64,000 nt of DNA from Gaiellales bacterium (GCA_012719395.1 JAAYAL010000024.1:1-64000), one strand, 5' to 3'; shown: positions 24,887 to 43,856, counted from the stretch's first letter. The notes: generated by a model not told the origin, from the sequence alone. A program made the numbers and translations.

Positions 24887-25201
24887 ATGGCAAGAGAAAT
24901 GGCAACCAAGACCACTCAGAAGCCGCGATCCGGCTTCGGCTCTGCTCTGGGTCGTGCGCGTGCAGCCCAGCAGGCGCCTGCCAAGACGGCGGCGCAGCAG
25001 GGCAGGGTATCTGTCTGGGGCCGGCTGAAGCGGTATCTCCGTGAAGTCAAGGTGGAGATGGGCAAGGTCACGTGGCCGGCCCGCAAGGAAGTCGCGCAGG
25101 CTACCTCGGTGGTCATCGTAGCCGTGGTCATTGCCTCGGCCTACATCGGCGTGCTCGACCTCATCTGGTCCTATATCGTCAAGCTCGTCCGGCTCGGGTA
25201 G
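24887..25201 (+). CDS. secE: Preprotein translocase subunit SecE
   Basis: 104 residues with one C-terminal transmembrane helix (SVVIVAVVIASAYIGVLDL) preceded by the conserved amphipathic helix YLREVKVEMGKVTWPARKEV. SecE clamps SecY (encoded at 50171-51433) in the plasma-membrane protein channel. The N-terminal 40 residues are Ala/Gln/Lys-rich and probably disordered. An alternative ATG at 24899 would shorten it by four residues. Confidence 0.93.
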   Translation: MAREMATKTTQKPRSGFGSALGRARAAQQAPAKTAAQQGRVSVWGRLKRYLREVKVEMGKVTWPARKEVAQATSVVIVAVVIASAYIGVLDLIWSYIVKLVRLG

Positions 25202-25227
25202 CCGGCCTGGGAAGAGGTCGGCTCCGC

Positions 25228-25752
25228 ATGGATCCGAAATGGTACGTCATCAACACTTACTCCGGCCACGAGAACAAGGCGCGGGCGAATCTCGAGCACC
25301 GCATCCAGTCTCTGAATCAGGTCGAGAGCTTCTTTGACATCGTGGTGCCCACCGAGCAGGTCATTGAGACCAAAGGTGGGGAGAAGGTGCAGGTGGAGCG
25401 GCGGGTCTTTCCCGGCTACATCCTGGTCCACATGATACTGACGGATGAATCGTGGTCGTTGGTGAAGAACACGCCCGGCGTCACCGGGTTTGTGGGGTCG
25501 GAGAACAAGCCCACCCCGCTCAGCCCGGCTGAAGTGGACCGCATTCTCCATACCTCCACCGCCGAGAAACCAAAGGCCAAGGCGGAGTTCTCAGTGGGAG
25601 ACCAGGTGCGGGTGGCCAGCGGGCCGCTGACGGATTTCACGGGCGAAGTGGCCGAGGTCAACGCCGAGCACAACAAACTCAAGGTGATGGTGTCCATCTT
25701 TGGGCGAGACACACCGACTGAGCTCGGTTTCGAGCAGGTCAAGAAGATCTAG
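25228..25752 (+). CDS. nusG: Transcription termination/antitermination factor NusG
   Basis: 174 residues from the ATG at 25228. The NGN domain ([19 protein letters not shown]...FPGYILVHM) binds the RNA polymerase clamp. The C-terminal KOW domain ([19 protein letters not shown]) contacts S10 or Rho. There is no actinobacterial N-terminal extension. It sits 26 bp after secE, as in nearly all bacteria. Confidence 0.96.
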   Translation: MDPKWYVINTYSGHENKARANLEHRIQSLNQVESFFDIVVPTEQVIETKGGEKVQVERRVFPGYILVHMILTDESWSLVKNTPGVTGFVGSENKPTPLSPAEVDRILHTSTAEKPKAKAEFSVGDQVRVASGPLTDFTGEVAEVNAEHNKLKVMVSIFGRDTPTELGFEQVKKI

Positions 25753-25769
25753 GTGACGGAGAGGCGGAA

Positions 25770-26195
25770 GTGGCCAAGAAGGTACGGGCGATAGTCAAGC
25801 TTCAGATCCAGGGTGGGCAGGCTACGCCTGCGCCCCCTGTCGGCCCTGCCCTGGGCCAGCACGGCGTGAACATCATGGAGTTCTGCAAGTCCTACAACGC
25901 GCAGACCCAAGACAAGAGCGGAACCGTGGTCCCCGTGGAGATAACCATCTTCGAGGATCGCTCGTTCACCTTCATTCTCAAGACCCCGCCGGCTGCCGTT
26001 CTCATCAAGCAGATCACCGGCGTGGCCAAGGGTGCCTCGAAGCATCGCAAGGAGACCGTCGGGAAGATCACCCCAGAGCAGCTCCGCACCATCGCGGAGA
26101 CCAAGCTCCCGGACCTCAACGCCAATGACGTGGAGGCCGCCATGCGCACGCTGGCCGGCACGGCCCGCAGCATGGGGATCGTGGTAGAGGAGTAG
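25770..26195 (+). CDS. rplK: 50S ribosomal protein L11
   Basis: 141 residues from a GTG. It starts [20 protein letters not shown] and contains the [19 protein letters not shown] signature. L11 forms part of the GTPase-associated centre with L10-L7/L12 and is the binding site of thiopeptides. The gap to nusG is 17 bp. Confidence 0.97.
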   Translation: MAKKVRAIVKLQIQGGQATPAPPVGPALGQHGVNIMEFCKSYNAQTQDKSGTVVPVEITIFEDRSFTFILKTPPAAVLIKQITGVAKGASKHRKETVGKITPEQLRTIAETKLPDLNANDVEAAMRTLAGTARSMGIVVEE

Positions 26196-26267
26196 TCATG
26201 GGCCCGCTGTGTTGGCGGGCCGCAGGAGGTGGGAGGGCGCAGCCCGCGTGACCACCAGGAGGCAGAC

Positions 26268-26984
26268 ATGAGCAAGGATTCCAGGCGTTTCAAAGAAGCA
26301 AAGGGGGCCATCGAGCAAGGGCGCCTCTACACCCCCGCTGAAGCTGTTCATCTTCTTCAAGGTCTGAAGACCGCCAACTTCGACGAGACAGTTGAAGTCC
26401 ACATGAAGCTCGGGATCAACCCGCGCCATGCGGATCAGCAGGTGCGTGGCACGCTCATGCTTCCCCACGGCACGGGCAAGACGGTCCGGGTTGCGGTTTT
26501 CGCCAAGGGTGACAAGGCTACGGAGGCTGAGGAAGCCGGCGCGGATGTGGTGGGTGCGGAAGACCTGGCGCAGCGCGTGCAGGAGGGGTTCCTAGATTTT
26601 GACGCAGCCATCGCCACTCCGGACATGATGGGCACGGTGGGCAAGCTCGGCCGCATCCTTGGTCCGCGCGGCCTTATGCCCAATCCGAAGGCCGGAACCG
26701 TCACGTTTGATGTCGGGAAAGCCGTCAAGGACACCAAAGCGGGCAAGATCGAATACCGTACAGACAAGTTCGGCGTGGTCCATCTTATCGTCGGCAAGAA
26801 GTCTTTCGAGGAAGCGTCGCTGCTTGGGAACTTCCGCGAGGTGCTCGACGAGATCACGCGGGCCAAACCGGCAGCCGCGAAGGGCAAGTACTTGCGCAGT
26901 GTGACCATGACCAGCACCATGGGCCCCGGTATTCCCATCGACACCAGCAAGGCCAAGCTGGGCGAGGAGGAGTCCGGCCGTTAG
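26268..26984 (+). CDS. rplA: 50S ribosomal protein L1
   Basis: 238 residues from the ATG at 26268 (AGGAGG Shine-Dalgarno); the frame is open further upstream but without need. [19 protein letters not shown] is the L1 signature. L1 forms the mobile stalk at the E site and in many bacteria represses its own operon by binding mRNA. Confidence 0.97.
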   Translation: MSKDSRRFKEAKGAIEQGRLYTPAEAVHLLQGLKTANFDETVEVHMKLGINPRHADQQVRGTLMLPHGTGKTVRVAVFAKGDKATEAEEAGADVVGAEDLAQRVQEGFLDFDAAIATPDMMGTVGKLGRILGPRGLMPNPKAGTVTFDVGKAVKDTKAGKIEYRTDKFGVVHLIVGKKSFEEASLLGNFREVLDEITRAKPAAAKGKYLRSVTMTSTMGPGIPIDTSKAKLGEEESGR

Positions 26985-27017
26985 GCGCGTGCCGGTCGGC
27001 ACCTTGCGGTAGCACGG

Positions 27018-27040
27018 AGGGAGGGATATACTCCCTCCCT
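27018..27040 (+). terminator. Hairpin after rplA
   Basis: An 8-bp perfect stem (27018-27025 with 27033-27040) with a 7-base loop lies 33 bp after the rplA stop. No T-tract follows, so it may be a processing or pause site and not a true terminator. Confidence 0.45.
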
Positions 27041-27044
27041 TGCC

Positions 27045-27176
27045 TGAGACAGCCGGTCCCTGTGGGCGTAAGAGGCGCGTGGCGCCGACCGGCCTAGGCT
27101 AGATGATGACGATGTGGCTCCTCTCGGGAGCGTTGCTTCGCGTCCACCTCTGTCTCAGGGGTGGACGATTTTTTTT
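27045..27176 (+). promoter_or_regulatory. L10 leader with intrinsic attenuator
   Basis: The 210-bp space before rplJ is where bacteria carry the L10(L12)4-binding leader. It is GC-rich with several complementary segments and ends in an 8-bp stem (27141-27148 with 27160-27167) followed by eight T residues (27169-27176), a clear rho-independent attenuator 18 bp before the rplJ ATG. Regulation by L10 binding upstream is inferred from family knowledge. Confidence 0.75.
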
Positions 27177-27194
27177 GAAAGGAGGCGAAAGCAG

Positions 27195-27722
27195 ATGGGA
27201 AAGAAGGCCGAAAAGGTCAAGACAGTGGACAGGCTGACCACGGCGCTCAGCCAATCCTCGGTTCTCTTCCTTCTCGATTTCCAGGGCCTCACGGTCTCCG
27301 AGGTCACCGAGTTGCGTGGGCGGCTGCGCGGTTTGGATGCAAAGGTGACTGTGGTCAAGAACACCCTGGCGAAACGGGCGGCATCAGCCGCGGGCAGCCA
27401 GGACCTGGAGCAGTTGTTGACCGGTCCCTCGGCAGTGGTGTTCTGCGAGGGTGATGCGGTAGCGGTGGCCAGGTCCATCCAGCAGTTCATTCGTGAGAAG
27501 AAGAAGATGGCCGTCAAGGGCGGCTTCTTGCAGAGCAAGGTGATCTCTGCTCCGCAGGTGGAAGAGCTTGCCACCCTCCCGAGCCGCGAACAGTTGGTGG
27601 CCCGCGTGGTCGGGGGACTGGCTGCGCCGCTGTATGGGATCGCCATTGTACTCAATGGCCCCGTTCGCGGGTTGGCTGTGGCGCTGGATCGCATCCGCGA
27701 GCAGAAGGAACAGGCTGCGTAA
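27195..27722 (+). CDS. rplJ: 50S ribosomal protein L10
   Basis: 175 residues from the ATG at 27195 (AAAGGAGG Shine-Dalgarno). The N-terminal RNA-binding domain includes FLLDFQGLTVSEVTELRGRL and VVKNTLAKRAA. The C-terminal helix, ending in ALDRIREQKEQAA, holds L7/L12 dimers. It is downstream of an attenuator likely controlled by L10 itself. Confidence 0.96.
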   Translation: MGKKAEKVKTVDRLTTALSQSSVLFLLDFQGLTVSEVTELRGRLRGLDAKVTVVKNTLAKRAASAAGSQDLEQLLTGPSAVVFCEGDAVAVARSIQQFIREKKKMAVKGGFLQSKVISAPQVEELATLPSREQLVARVVGGLAAPLYGIAIVLNGPVRGLAVALDRIREQKEQAA

Positions 27723-27789
27723 CCACCGGGCTCACTTGCTTGAAGGCCCCGGTTTGTGAATGTCATCATGTGACGGAGGCAGGAAGACA

Positions 27790-28170
27790 ATGACCACGCA
27801 AGAGCTGATAGAAGAGATCAAGAAGATGACGGTTCTGGACCTGGCCGCGCTGGTCAAGGCCCTGGAGGAGGAATTCGGTGTGTCGGCGGCTGCTCCGGTG
27901 GCCGTTGCCGCTGCTGGTGCGGCCCCCGCGGCCGCGGCGGCGGAAGCTGAAGAGGAGAAGACCGAATTTGACGTCATTCTCACCGCTGCCGGCGAGAAGA
28001 AGATTCAGGTCATCAAAGTGGTGCGCTCTGTGACCAGCCTGGGCCTGAAGGAAGCCAAGGACTTGGTGGACGGTGCCCCCAACCCTGTGAAGCAGGCCGT
28101 CCCCAAGGCTGAAGCCGAGGATCTGAAGAAGCAGCTCGAGGAAGCGGGCGGCAGCGTCGAGATCAAGTAG
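27790..28170 (+). CDS. rplL: 50S ribosomal protein L7/L12
   Basis: 126 residues. It has the N-terminal dimerisation helices, the Ala/Pro/Val-rich hinge (about 36-56), and the globular C-terminal domain with [20 protein letters not shown] that recruits translational GTPases. A GGCAGC/GCTGCC hairpin (28182-28200) lies in the 167-bp gap before rpoB, possibly the processing or attenuation site that lowers rpoBC expression relative to rplJL. Confidence 0.97.
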   Translation: MTTQELIEEIKKMTVLDLAALVKALEEEFGVSAAAPVAVAAAGAAPAAAAAEAEEEKTEFDVILTAAGEKKIQVIKVVRSVTSLGLKEAKDLVDGAPNPVKQAVPKAEAEDLKKQLEEAGGSVEIK

Positions 28171-28337
28171 CTTCGTGCATAGGCAGCGCTGGATGCTGCC
28201 GCGACAGCCTTCAACAGGCCGGGCTTGAGCGCCCTGCAAAGGGTTGCTTGAGCCTGGCCTGCGGTATTCGATCGTGATAAACTCCAAGTTTGCGCATTGG
28301 CCTGCAAATACACCTGCATATTGAGGAGTGAGCCCGC

Positions 28338-32120
<3,783 letters not shown>

Positions 32121-32129
32121 GAGCCTCTG

Positions 32130-36668
<4,539 letters not shown>

Positions 36669-36674
36669 TGAGCA

Positions 36675-36703
36675 TTGCCGCGACCTTCGTGCTTTGTTAT
36701 ACT
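36675..36703 (+). promoter_or_regulatory. Promoter of the rpsL-rpsG-fusA-tuf operon
   Basis: TTGCCG (36675-36680), 17-bp spacer, TATACT (36698-36703), 55 bp before the rpsL GTG. It separates the str operon from rpoBC. Confidence 0.7.
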
Positions 36704-36757
36704 TCGCGGCCGCGGCTCAGGCCGTGGTATGCGACTGACGCTTGATAGGGAGTTTCT

Positions 36758-37129
36758 GTGCCGACAATCAACCAACTGATCAGAAAAGCGCGGGAACAGC
36801 AGACAAAGAACACCAAGACGCCCGCGCTGAGGGGTGCACCGCAGAAGCGCGGTGTCTGCACGCGCGTGTACACCACGACGCCCAAGAAGCCGAACTCCGC
36901 GTTGCGCAAGGTGGCCCGCGTCCGCCTGGTCAACGGCATGGAGGTCACGGCTTACATCCCGGGCATTGGCCACAATCTGCAGGAGCACTCCGTGGTCCTG
37001 ATCAGAGGCGGCCGCGTGAAGGATCTACCGGGCGTTCGTTACAAAATCATCCGGGCGGCGCTTGACGCGGCCGGAGTGGCCAATCGCAGGCAAGGGCGCT
37101 CGAAGTACGGCGTCAAGGCTAAGAGCTAG
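36758..37129 (+). CDS. rpsL: 30S ribosomal protein S12
   Basis: 123 residues from a GTG with GGGAG upstream. It starts [17 protein letters not shown] and contains [19 protein letters not shown], with the lysine that confers streptomycin sensitivity when unmodified. S12 lies at the decoding centre. It is first in the str operon; rpsG follows after 20 bp. Confidence 0.97.
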   Translation: MPTINQLIRKAREQQTKNTKTPALRGAPQKRGVCTRVYTTTPKKPNSALRKVARVRLVNGMEVTAYIPGIGHNLQEHSVVLIRGGRVKDLPGVRYKIIRAALDAAGVANRRQGRSKYGVKAKS

Positions 37130-37149
37130 GCGCAGGAGCGCATGACAGC

Positions 37150-37617
37150 ATGAGGCGAACAAAACCGCAGAAGAGAGAGATTCAGCCGGACCCGGTTTTC
37201 AAGAACCGCTTGGTCACGCAGGTGGTCAACCGGCTGATGCTGGACGGCAAGAAGTCCATTGCCGAGAGCATCGTGTATGAAGCTCTTGACATTATTCGCG
37301 AGCAGAGCGGCAACGACCCGGTCGTCGTACTGAAGGAATCGATCGAGAACGTGCGTCCGCAGCTGGAGGTTCGCTCCCGCCGGGTGGGTGGTGCCAACTA
37401 TCAGGTGCCGGTGGAAGTGCCCACGCGGCGTTCGTACACGTTGGCCATTCGTTGGCTGGTGACTCACAGCCGCTCCCGCCGGGAGAAGCGCATGTGCGAG
37501 CGTCTGGCGGGGGAACTGCTGGACGGGTACGGGCGTACCGGCGTGACCATGAAAAAGAAAGAGGACCTGTTGCGTATGGCGGAGGCCAACCGGGCTTTCG
37601 CGCACTACCGCTGGTAG
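37150..37617 (+). CDS. rpsG: 30S ribosomal protein S7
   Basis: 155 residues. It has the S7 signature [19 protein letters not shown] at the start and [20 protein letters not shown] in the middle. S7 nucleates assembly of the 30S head and in enterobacteria represses the str operon. The end, FAHYRW, matches standard S7. Confidence 0.97.
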   Translation: MRRTKPQKREIQPDPVFKNRLVTQVVNRLMLDGKKSIAESIVYEALDIIREQSGNDPVVVLKESIENVRPQLEVRSRRVGGANYQVPVEVPTRRSYTLAIRWLVTHSRSRREKRMCERLAGELLDGYGRTGVTMKKKEDLLRMAEANRAFAHYRW

Positions 37618-37718
37618 GTTCCGACGCGGCCTGAGGCCGCGGGCACAGTTGGAAGGTGATCCGGGCGCAGCGCCTTGGGGCGCGGCGTCCTCGGATTGTT
37701 TCTGTGGTGAGAGGGATT

Positions 37719-39833
37719 TTGGCTCAGACAACGACAAAGAAGAGCGGCGGCGGCAAGCGGGTCCACCCGCTGGGTCGCGTGCGCAATATCGGCATCATGG
37801 CGCACATCGACGCCGGCAAGACCACTGCTACGGAGCGGATCCTGTACTACACTGGTAGGACCTATAAGGTCGGTGAGACGCACGACGGCGCGGCCGTGAT
37901 GGACTGGATGCTGCAGGAGCAGGAGCGCGGTATCACCATCACGGCAGCCGCTACCACCTGTAGCTGGCGGGATCATCAGATCAACATCATAGACACGCCC
38001 GGGCACGTGGACTTCACCATGGAAGTGGAGCGCTCGCTGCGCGTGCTGGACGGGGCCATCGCCCTATTCTGCGCGGTGGGTGGCGTGGAGCCGCAGTCCG
38101 AGACGGTGTGGCGGCAGGCGGACAAGTACGGGGTGCCGCGCATCGCCTTCGTCAACAAGATGGACCGAGTGGGCGCCGACTTCTTCCGGGCCACTCAGAT
38201 GATGAGAGACAGGCTGCGTGCCAATGCCGTGGCTCTGCAGATACCCGTGGGAAGCGAAGAGAGCTTCCAAGGGGTCGTGGACCTGATCACCATGCGGGCG
38301 TATCTGTTCCGGGATGACATGGGTGTGGAGTGGGACACGGTCCCTGTGCCGCCGGAACTGGCTGACCGGGCGGAGGAGTACCGTCAGAAGCTTGTCGAGG
38401 AACTGGCAGAGAATGATGAGGCCATCCTGACAGACTTCCTGAACGGCGATCCCATTCCGGAGGAGGGGCTGCGCGCCGCTATTCGGCAGGCCACGTTGGA
38501 CATGAAGATCGTTCCGGTGCTTTGCGGGACGGCGTTCAAGAACAAGGGTGTGCAGATGCTCTTGGATGCGGTGGTGGATTACCTGCCGTCACCGGTGGAT
38601 GTGAGGCCGGTGGAAGGCATTGATCCGCGCACGGGCAGGTCTGTCACCCGAGTGGCGGAAGACGAGTCCCCCTTCAGTGCCCTGTCTTTCAAGATCATGA
38701 CAGACCCCTTCGTGGGCAAGCTCACGTTCTTTCGCGTGTATTCGGGTGTGCTGCGGGCCGGGTCGTACGTGTACAACTCGTCCAAGGAGCGCAAGGAGCG
38801 TATCGGGCGCATTCTGCAGATGCACGCCAACCATCGGGAGGACCGCGAAGCCATGTTCGCGGGCGACATTGGTGCTGCGGTGGGCCTCAAGTTCACCAGC
38901 ACGGGCGACACGCTCTGCCAGGTGGAGCATCCTGTGCTCCTTGAGGCCATCGAGTTCCCGGAGCCGGTGATCTCCGTGGCCATTGAGCCCAAGACCAAAG
39001 CGGATCAGGATCGCCTGGGGGAGAGCCTCATGAAGCTGGCGGAGGAGGACCCCACCTTCCGTGTGCGCACGGACGAGGAAACGGGCCAGACCATCATTGC
39101 GGGCATGGGCGAGTTGCACCTGGAGATCATCGTGGACCGGCTCCTGCGGGAGTTCAAGGTGGATGCAAACGTGGGGCGGCCGCAGGTGGCTTACCGCGAG
39201 ACCATTACCCGGGCAGTGTCCAACGTCCAAGGGCGGTTTGTGCGGCAGACGGGTGGGCACGGCCAGTTCGGACACGTTGTCATCAACCTCATGCCCGGTG
39301 ACGCCGGAGGTGGTCTGGTCTTCGAGAACAAGATCGTGGGTGGGACCATTCCGCGCGAGTACATACCGGCCGTGGAGGCGGGTATTGCCGAGGCTATGGA
39401 GACGGGCATCGTAGCGGGCTATCCTTTGGTTGACCTCCGGGTGGAGCTCATCGACGGCTCTTACCACGAGGTGGATTCGTCGGAACTCGCCTTTCGGGTC
39501 GCTGGCTCCATGGCGTTTCGCGAGGCTGCGCAGAAGGCCAGCCCCGTCTTGCTGGAGCCGGTGGAGGACGTGGAGATCACGGTTCCGGACGAATATATGG
39601 GTGACGTTATGGGAGACCTGGTTTCCCGCCGCGGCCATATCGAGGGTATGGAGCCGCGCGCCGGTGCCCAGGCCATAAAGGCCAGGGTTCCCCTGGCACA
39701 GATGTTCGGCTATGCTACCGACCTTCGTTCTCTTACGCAGGGAAGGGCAACGTATAGTATGCAGTTCAGCCATTACTCTGAAGTACCGGCCAATATTGCG
39801 GCGGAGGTCATCTCTCGCCAGCGAGGTTTGTAA
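37719..39833 (+). CDS. fusA: Elongation factor G
   Basis: 704 residues from a TTG at 37719 (GAGAGGGA Shine-Dalgarno). In-frame codons reach back to an ATG at 37656 but would add 21 atypical residues; a GTG at 37704 is another option. The G domain has AHIDAGKTT (P-loop), DTPGHVDF and [10 protein letters not shown]. Domains II-V follow, ending in [18 protein letters not shown] moves tRNA and mRNA after peptide bond formation and splits ribosomes with RRF. Confidence 0.96.
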   Translation: MAQTTTKKSGGGKRVHPLGRVRNIGIMAHIDAGKTTATERILYYTGRTYKVGETHDGAAVMDWMLQEQERGITITAAATTCSWRDHQINIIDTPGHVDFTMEVERSLRVLDGAIALFCAVGGVEPQSETVWRQADKYGVPRIAFVNKMDRVGADFFRATQMMRDRLRANAVALQIPVGSEESFQGVVDLITMRAYLFRDDMGVEWDTVPVPPELADRAEEYRQKLVEELAENDEAILTDFLNGDPIPEEGLRAAIRQATLDMKIVPVLCGTAFKNKGVQMLLDAVVDYLPSPVDVRPVEGIDPRTGRSVTRVAEDESPFSALSFKIMTDPFVGKLTFFRVYSGVLRAGSYVYNSSKERKERIGRILQMHANHREDREAMFAGDIGAAVGLKFTSTGDTLCQVEHPVLLEAIEFPEPVISVAIEPKTKADQDRLGESLMKLAEEDPTFRVRTDEETGQTIIAGMGELHLEIIVDRLLREFKVDANVGRPQVAYRETITRAVSNVQGRFVRQTGGHGQFGHVVINLMPGDAGGGLVFENKIVGGTIPREYIPAVEAGIAEAMETGIVAGYPLVDLRVELIDGSYHEVDSSELAFRVAGSMAFREAAQKASPVLLEPVEDVEITVPDEYMGDVMGDLVSRRGHIEGMEPRAGAQAIKARVPLAQMFGYATDLRSLTQGRATYSMQFSHYSEVPANIAAEVISRQRGL

Positions 39834-39851
39834 GGAAGAAAGGGAGGACAG

Positions 39852-41054
39852 ATGGCCAAGAAGAAATTCGAGCGGACAAAGCCCCACGTGAACGTGGGTA
39901 CCATTGGCCACGTTGATCACGGGAAGACCACGCTCACTGCAGCTATCACCCAGTGCCTGGCGAGCCTCAACCCGGACGTGACCTTCCGCTCGTTCGACTC
40001 CATTGACAACGCTCCGGAGGAGCGGGAGCGGGGCATTACCATCGCCACCTCCCACGTGGAGTACGAGACCGACAACCGCCACTACGCGCACGTTGACTGC
40101 CCCGGCCACGCCGACTACATCAAGAACATGATCACCGGCGCGGCGCAGATGGACGGCGCTATCGTGGTGGTCTCGGCCGCCGACGGCCCCATGCCGCAGA
40201 CTCGTGAGCACATCCTGCTTGCCCGCCAGGTGGGCGTGCCCTATCTGATCGTCTACATGAACAAGGTGGACATGGTCGACGATCCGGAGCTTCTGGATCT
40301 GGTGGAGATGGAGATGCGAGAGCTCCTCTCTGAGTACGAGTTCCCGGGTGACGACATCCCCATCATCCGCGGCTCGGCGCTGAAGGCGTTGGAGTGCGGT
40401 GACGGCAAGCGCGATTGCGAGTGGTGCAGCTCCATCTGGGAACTGATGGATGCCATGGATGCTTACATCCCCGAGCCCGAGCGCGATGTGGACAAGCCCT
40501 TCTTGATGCCCATTGAAGACGTCTTCAGCATCCAGGGCCGCGGCACGGTGGTGACGGGTCGTGTGGAGCGCGGTGCCATCCACGTCAGCGAAGAAGTGGA
40601 GATCGTCGGTATCAGGGAAACGCGGAAGACGGTGTGCACCGGTGTGGAGATGTTCCGCAAGCTGCTCGATGAGGGCCGCGCCGGGGACAACATCGGCGTT
40701 CTGCTTCGCGGCATCAAGCGCGAAGAGGTCCAGCGGGGCCAGGTTCTGGCCAAGCCCGGCAGCATCACCCCCCACACCGAGTTCGTGGCTTCGGTCTACG
40801 TTCTCTCCCGCGAAGAAGGCGGTCGTCACACGCCGTTCTTCCCCGGGTACCGTCCGCAGTTCTACTTCCGCACCACGGACGTGACGGGCGACATCAAGCT
40901 GGAAGAGGGCGTGGAGATGGTCATGCCCGGCGATAACGCTGTGTTCGAAGTCAAGCTGATCACCCCCATCGCCATGGAAGAGGGCCTGCGCTTCGCCATC
41001 CGTGAAGGCGGGCGTACCGTAGGCGCCGGCGCCGTGAGCAAGATCATCAAGTAG
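39852..41054 (+). CDS. tuf: Elongation factor Tu
   Basis: 400 residues. P-loop [21 protein letters not shown] and [11 protein letters not shown] are intact. Between ALKALE and [11 protein letters not shown] the G domain has a short cysteine-bearing insertion (Cys182, Cys189, Cys192) absent from E. coli and mycobacterial EF-Tu, perhaps a metal or redox site. The rest (domains II and III) is conventional. Only this tuf copy is in the window. It is followed by a 95-bp spacer before rpsJ. Confidence 0.97.
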   Translation: MAKKKFERTKPHVNVGTIGHVDHGKTTLTAAITQCLASLNPDVTFRSFDSIDNAPEERERGITIATSHVEYETDNRHYAHVDCPGHADYIKNMITGAAQMDGAIVVVSAADGPMPQTREHILLARQVGVPYLIVYMNKVDMVDDPELLDLVEMEMRELLSEYEFPGDDIPIIRGSALKALECGDGKRDCEWCSSIWELMDAMDAYIPEPERDVDKPFLMPIEDVFSIQGRGTVVTGRVERGAIHVSEEVEIVGIRETRKTVCTGVEMFRKLLDEGRAGDNIGVLLRGIKREEVQRGQVLAKPGSITPHTEFVASVYVLSREEGGRHTPFFPGYRPQFYFRTTDVTGDIKLEEGVEMVMPGDNAVFEVKLITPIAMEEGLRFAIREGGRTVGAGAVSKIIK

Positions 41055-41084
41055 GAAGAGAAGCGGCCCAAGGATATGAGTGAG

Positions 41085-41139
41085 GTGGGGGTCGCCCGCG
41101 CGGCCGCCCCCACTGAGTTCCATCCAAGCTAGCTGGATG
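41085..41139 (+). promoter_or_regulatory. Paired hairpins between tuf and rpsJ
   Basis: GTGGGGG (41085-41091) pairs with CCCCCAC (41107-41113), and directly after it CATCCA pairs with TGGATG (about 41121-41139). There is no T-tract. It may be an S10-operon leader or a processing site. Confidence 0.4.
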
Positions 41140-41149
41140 CGAGGAAACG

Positions 41150-41458
41150 TTGGCGCAGCAGAAGATACGAATCAGGCTTAAGGCATACGATCACGAACTC
41201 GTGGACAAGAGCGCCCGTAGCATCGTGGAGACCGCGGAGCGGACGGGGGCGAAGGTTTCGGGGCCCGTGCCCCTGCCTACCGAGAAGAACCTCTATTGCG
41301 TGATCCGCAGCCCGTTCAAAGACAAGGACTCGCGAGAGCACTTTGAGATCAGGACGCACAAGCGCCTGATTGACATCCTCCAGCCAACCCCCAAGACGGT
41401 TGATTCGCTGATGAGGATGGACTTGCCCGCGGGCGTGGACATAGAGATCAAGCTGTGA
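41150..41458 (+). CDS. rpsJ: 30S ribosomal protein S10
   Basis: 102 residues from a TTG preceded by GAGGAAA. It contains [20 protein letters not shown] and [21 protein letters not shown]10 (NusE) binds the 30S head and also NusB/NusG in antitermination. It is the first gene of the S10 operon; the stop overlaps the rplC start by one base. Confidence 0.97.
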   Translation: MAQQKIRIRLKAYDHELVDKSARSIVETAERTGAKVSGPVPLPTEKNLYCVIRSPFKDKDSREHFEIRTHKRLIDILQPTPKTVDSLMRMDLPAGVDIEIKL

Positions 41459-42069
41459 TGAAGGCATTGCTAGGAACCAAGCTGGGGATGACCCAGGTCT
41501 TCAACCCGGATGGCACTGTCACCCCGGTGACCGTGATCCAGGCCGGGCCCTGCGTGATCACCCAAAAGAAAACGGCCGGCAGCGACGGCTACGAGGCCAT
41601 CCAGATCGCCTATGGCGACGTGAAGGCCAAGCGTCTCAACAGGCCGCTGCTGGGCCACCTCAAGAAGGCCGGTGTTTCGCCGAAGCGGCATCTCATGGAA
41701 GTCCCCGGGGAGACCGGGGCGGCCGTGGGAGAGGTGCTGGATGTCAGCCTGTTTGAAGCTGGGGAGTTGGTCAAGGTTTCGGGCGTGACCAAGGGCAAGG
41801 GTTTCCAGGGTGTAGTCAAGCGCCATGGTTTCGGGGGAGGCCCGGGTGGGCACGGTGCTCACTTCCACCGCGCTCCCGGCTCCATTGGTGCTTCCGCCGA
41901 CCCCTCCCGGGTCTATCCGGGAACCAGGCTGCCGGGGCAGATGGGCGCCAAGCACGCGACTCAGCGGGGCCTTACCGTGGTGTCTACGGACACCGAGCGG
42001 AACTTGCTGCTGCTCAAAGGATCGGTTCCGGGGAGCAAGGGTTCCCTGGTCGTAGTCAGGGGTCAGTAG
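41458..42069 (+). CDS. rplC: 50S ribosomal protein L3
   Basis: 203 residues from the ATG at 41458; a GTG directly before it is in frame. [20 protein letters not shown] and [20 protein letters not shown] are family signatures. L3 organises the peptidyl-transferase region from the solvent side and is an early assembly protein. Confidence 0.97.
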   Translation: MKALLGTKLGMTQVFNPDGTVTPVTVIQAGPCVITQKKTAGSDGYEAIQIAYGDVKAKRLNRPLLGHLKKAGVSPKRHLMEVPGETGAAVGEVLDVSLFEAGELVKVSGVTKGKGFQGVVKRHGFGGGPGGHGAHFHRAPGSIGASADPSRVYPGTRLPGQMGAKHATQRGLTVVSTDTERNLLLLKGSVPGSKGSLVVVRGQ

Positions 42070-42072
42070 AAC

Positions 42073-42696
42073 ATGCCAACCATAGCCAAAATTGACGAAA
42101 CCGGCGCCGTGGTGGGTGAACACCAACTGCGGGAAGCGCTTGTGGAGTCCGAACTCAATGTCGGCCTGCTGCACGGCGTGGTCCGCGCGGAACTGGCCGC
42201 GTACCGACAGGGAACCGCTGCTGCGAAGAGTCGCGGCATGGTTTCCGGTGGTGGCTCCAAGCCCTGGCGTCAGAAGGGCACGGGCCGGGCGCGCGCAGGC
42301 TCCAGCCGGCTTCCCCACTGGCGTGGCGGCGGCGTGGCCTTCCCTCCCTCCCCCAAGGACTGGGGCATGAAGGTCAACAAGAAGGCGCGTGCCAAAGCCT
42401 TCCGCATGGCCTTGGGCAACCTGGTGGAGAACGGCGGCGTCAAGGTGCTGTCGGGCGCGGAGTTCACCGCCCCTTCCACCAAGCGTGCGGCGGCCATTCT
42501 GCGTGCGGCCCAATTGGAGGGCCCCACCCTCATCATCACCTCCCCGGATGAGCTGGAGACTGTGCTGAGCTTCCGCAATCTGCCCGGGACAAGAGTGTTC
42601 CCCCTGAATGTGGTGGAAGTGCAGGACTACGTGTGGGCGCGCACAGCCGTGCTGACGGAAGCTGCTCTCGCCGCTCTGGAAGGAGGGGCTGAGTGA
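42073..42696 (+). CDS. rplD: 50S ribosomal protein L4
   Basis: 207 residues. The tunnel-lining loop is GGGSKPWRQKGTGRARAGSS followed by LPHWRGGGVAF. L4 is the classical autogenous repressor of the S10 operon in enterobacteria; whether that holds here is unknown. The stop overlaps the rplW ATG by one base. Confidence 0.97.
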   Translation: MPTIAKIDETGAVVGEHQLREALVESELNVGLLHGVVRAELAAYRQGTAAAKSRGMVSGGGSKPWRQKGTGRARAGSSRLPHWRGGGVAFPPSPKDWGMKVNKKARAKAFRMALGNLVENGGVKVLSGAEFTAPSTKRAAAILRAAQLEGPTLIITSPDELETVLSFRNLPGTRVFPLNVVEVQDYVWARTAVLTEAALAALEGGAE

Positions 42697-42980
42697 TGGA
42701 TGCCCGCCAAGTGATCATCCGCCCCATCATCTCCGAGAAGTCGTACGGGGCCATCAATGACAACAAGTACACGTTCGAGGTTCACCTCAACGCGGACAAG
42801 CCCCACGTGCGGGCCGCGGTGGAGGAGATCTTCAAGGTGCATGTTATCGGCGTGAACACCATGAACGTGAAGCGCAAGCCCAAGAGGCGCGGCGCTCACC
42901 GCGGCTTCACACGGCATTGGAAGAAAGCCGTTGTTGAGCTTGCCCCCGGAGATCGTATCGAGTTCTTCGGTGCCACCTGA
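42696..42980 (+). CDS. rplW: 50S ribosomal protein L23
   Basis: 94 residues from the ATG at 42696 (AGGAGGGG Shine-Dalgarno). VIIRPIISEKSYGAINDNKY and EIFKVHVIGVNTMNVKRKPK identify it. L23 forms the docking site for trigger factor and SRP at the exit of the peptide tunnel. Confidence 0.97.
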   Translation: MDARQVIIRPIISEKSYGAINDNKYTFEVHLNADKPHVRAAVEEIFKVHVIGVNTMNVKRKPKRRGAHRGFTRHWKKAVVELAPGDRIEFFGAT

Positions 42981-43014
42981 TGACCGGCGAGCTAGAACGG
43001 GAGTGAAGTAAGGC

Positions 43015-43848
43015 ATGGCTATCAAGAGTTACAAACCGACCTCCGCCGGTCGCCGGTTCATGACCACCTCTACCTTCGAAGAGATCACTACGGGCCAGCC
43101 CGAGAAGTCGTTGCTGGCTCCGGTGACGCGAAAGGGTGGTCGCAATGCGTACGGCCGCATCACCATGCGCCATCAGGGTGGAGGGCACAAGCGCCGGTAT
43201 CGGATCATAGACTTCTTGCGAGACAAGGATGGCGTCCCCGGTCGTGTGGCCACCATCGAATATGACCCCAACCGCAGCTGCCGTATCGCCTTGGTGGTGT
43301 ACGCGGACGGCGAGAAGCGCTACATCCTGGCGCCGGCCAAGCTCAAGGTGGGGGATGTCATCGAGAATGGCCCCGGCTCGGACATCAAGATCGGCAATGC
43401 GCTGCCCATGCGCAACATCCCGGTCGGCACAACAGTCCACAATATCGAGATGCACAAAGGGCGCGGCGGCCAGATCGCGCGCTCCGCGGGCTGCTCGGCA
43501 CAGATCATGGCCAAGGAGAACAAATACGCCACTCTGCGCCTGCCGTCCGGGGAGATGAGGCTGATCCATTTGGATTGCCGCGCCACTGTAGGAGAGATCG
43601 GGAACGCGGATCACGAGAACCTGACCGGCGGCAAAGCCGGGCGTACCCGCTGGCTGGGTGTCCGGCCGGCCGTTCGCGGTACCTGCATGAATCCGGTTGA
43701 CCACCCGCACGGCGGTGGCGAGGGTGCTACCCCGCCTGGTCGCAACCCGGTTACGCCCTGGGGTATTCCCACCCTGGGCCACCGGACCCGGAAGAAGGGC
43801 AAGCCGTCGGACAAGTACATCGTCAGGCGTCGTGGATCTGGCAGGTAG
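43015..43848 (+). CDS. rplB: 50S ribosomal protein L2
   Basis: 277 residues of normal length. [20 protein letters not shown] at the N-terminal part and [20 protein letters not shown] near the end are the L2 signatures, including the histidine important for peptidyl transfer. It starts 34 bp after rplW and is followed after 8 bp by rpsS. Confidence 0.98.
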   Translation: MAIKSYKPTSAGRRFMTTSTFEEITTGQPEKSLLAPVTRKGGRNAYGRITMRHQGGGHKRRYRIIDFLRDKDGVPGRVATIEYDPNRSCRIALVVYADGEKRYILAPAKLKVGDVIENGPGSDIKIGNALPMRNIPVGTTVHNIEMHKGRGGQIARSAGCSAQIMAKENKYATLRLPSGEMRLIHLDCRATVGEIGNADHENLTGGKAGRTRWLGVRPAVRGTCMNPVDHPHGGGEGATPPGRNPVTPWGIPTLGHRTRKKGKPSDKYIVRRRGSGR

Positions 43849-43856
43849 GAGGAGCC

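Noticed and set aside
38589-41123. 844-codon antisense frame across fusA and tuf
   Set aside because: Same reason: antisense shadow of two highly conserved genes.
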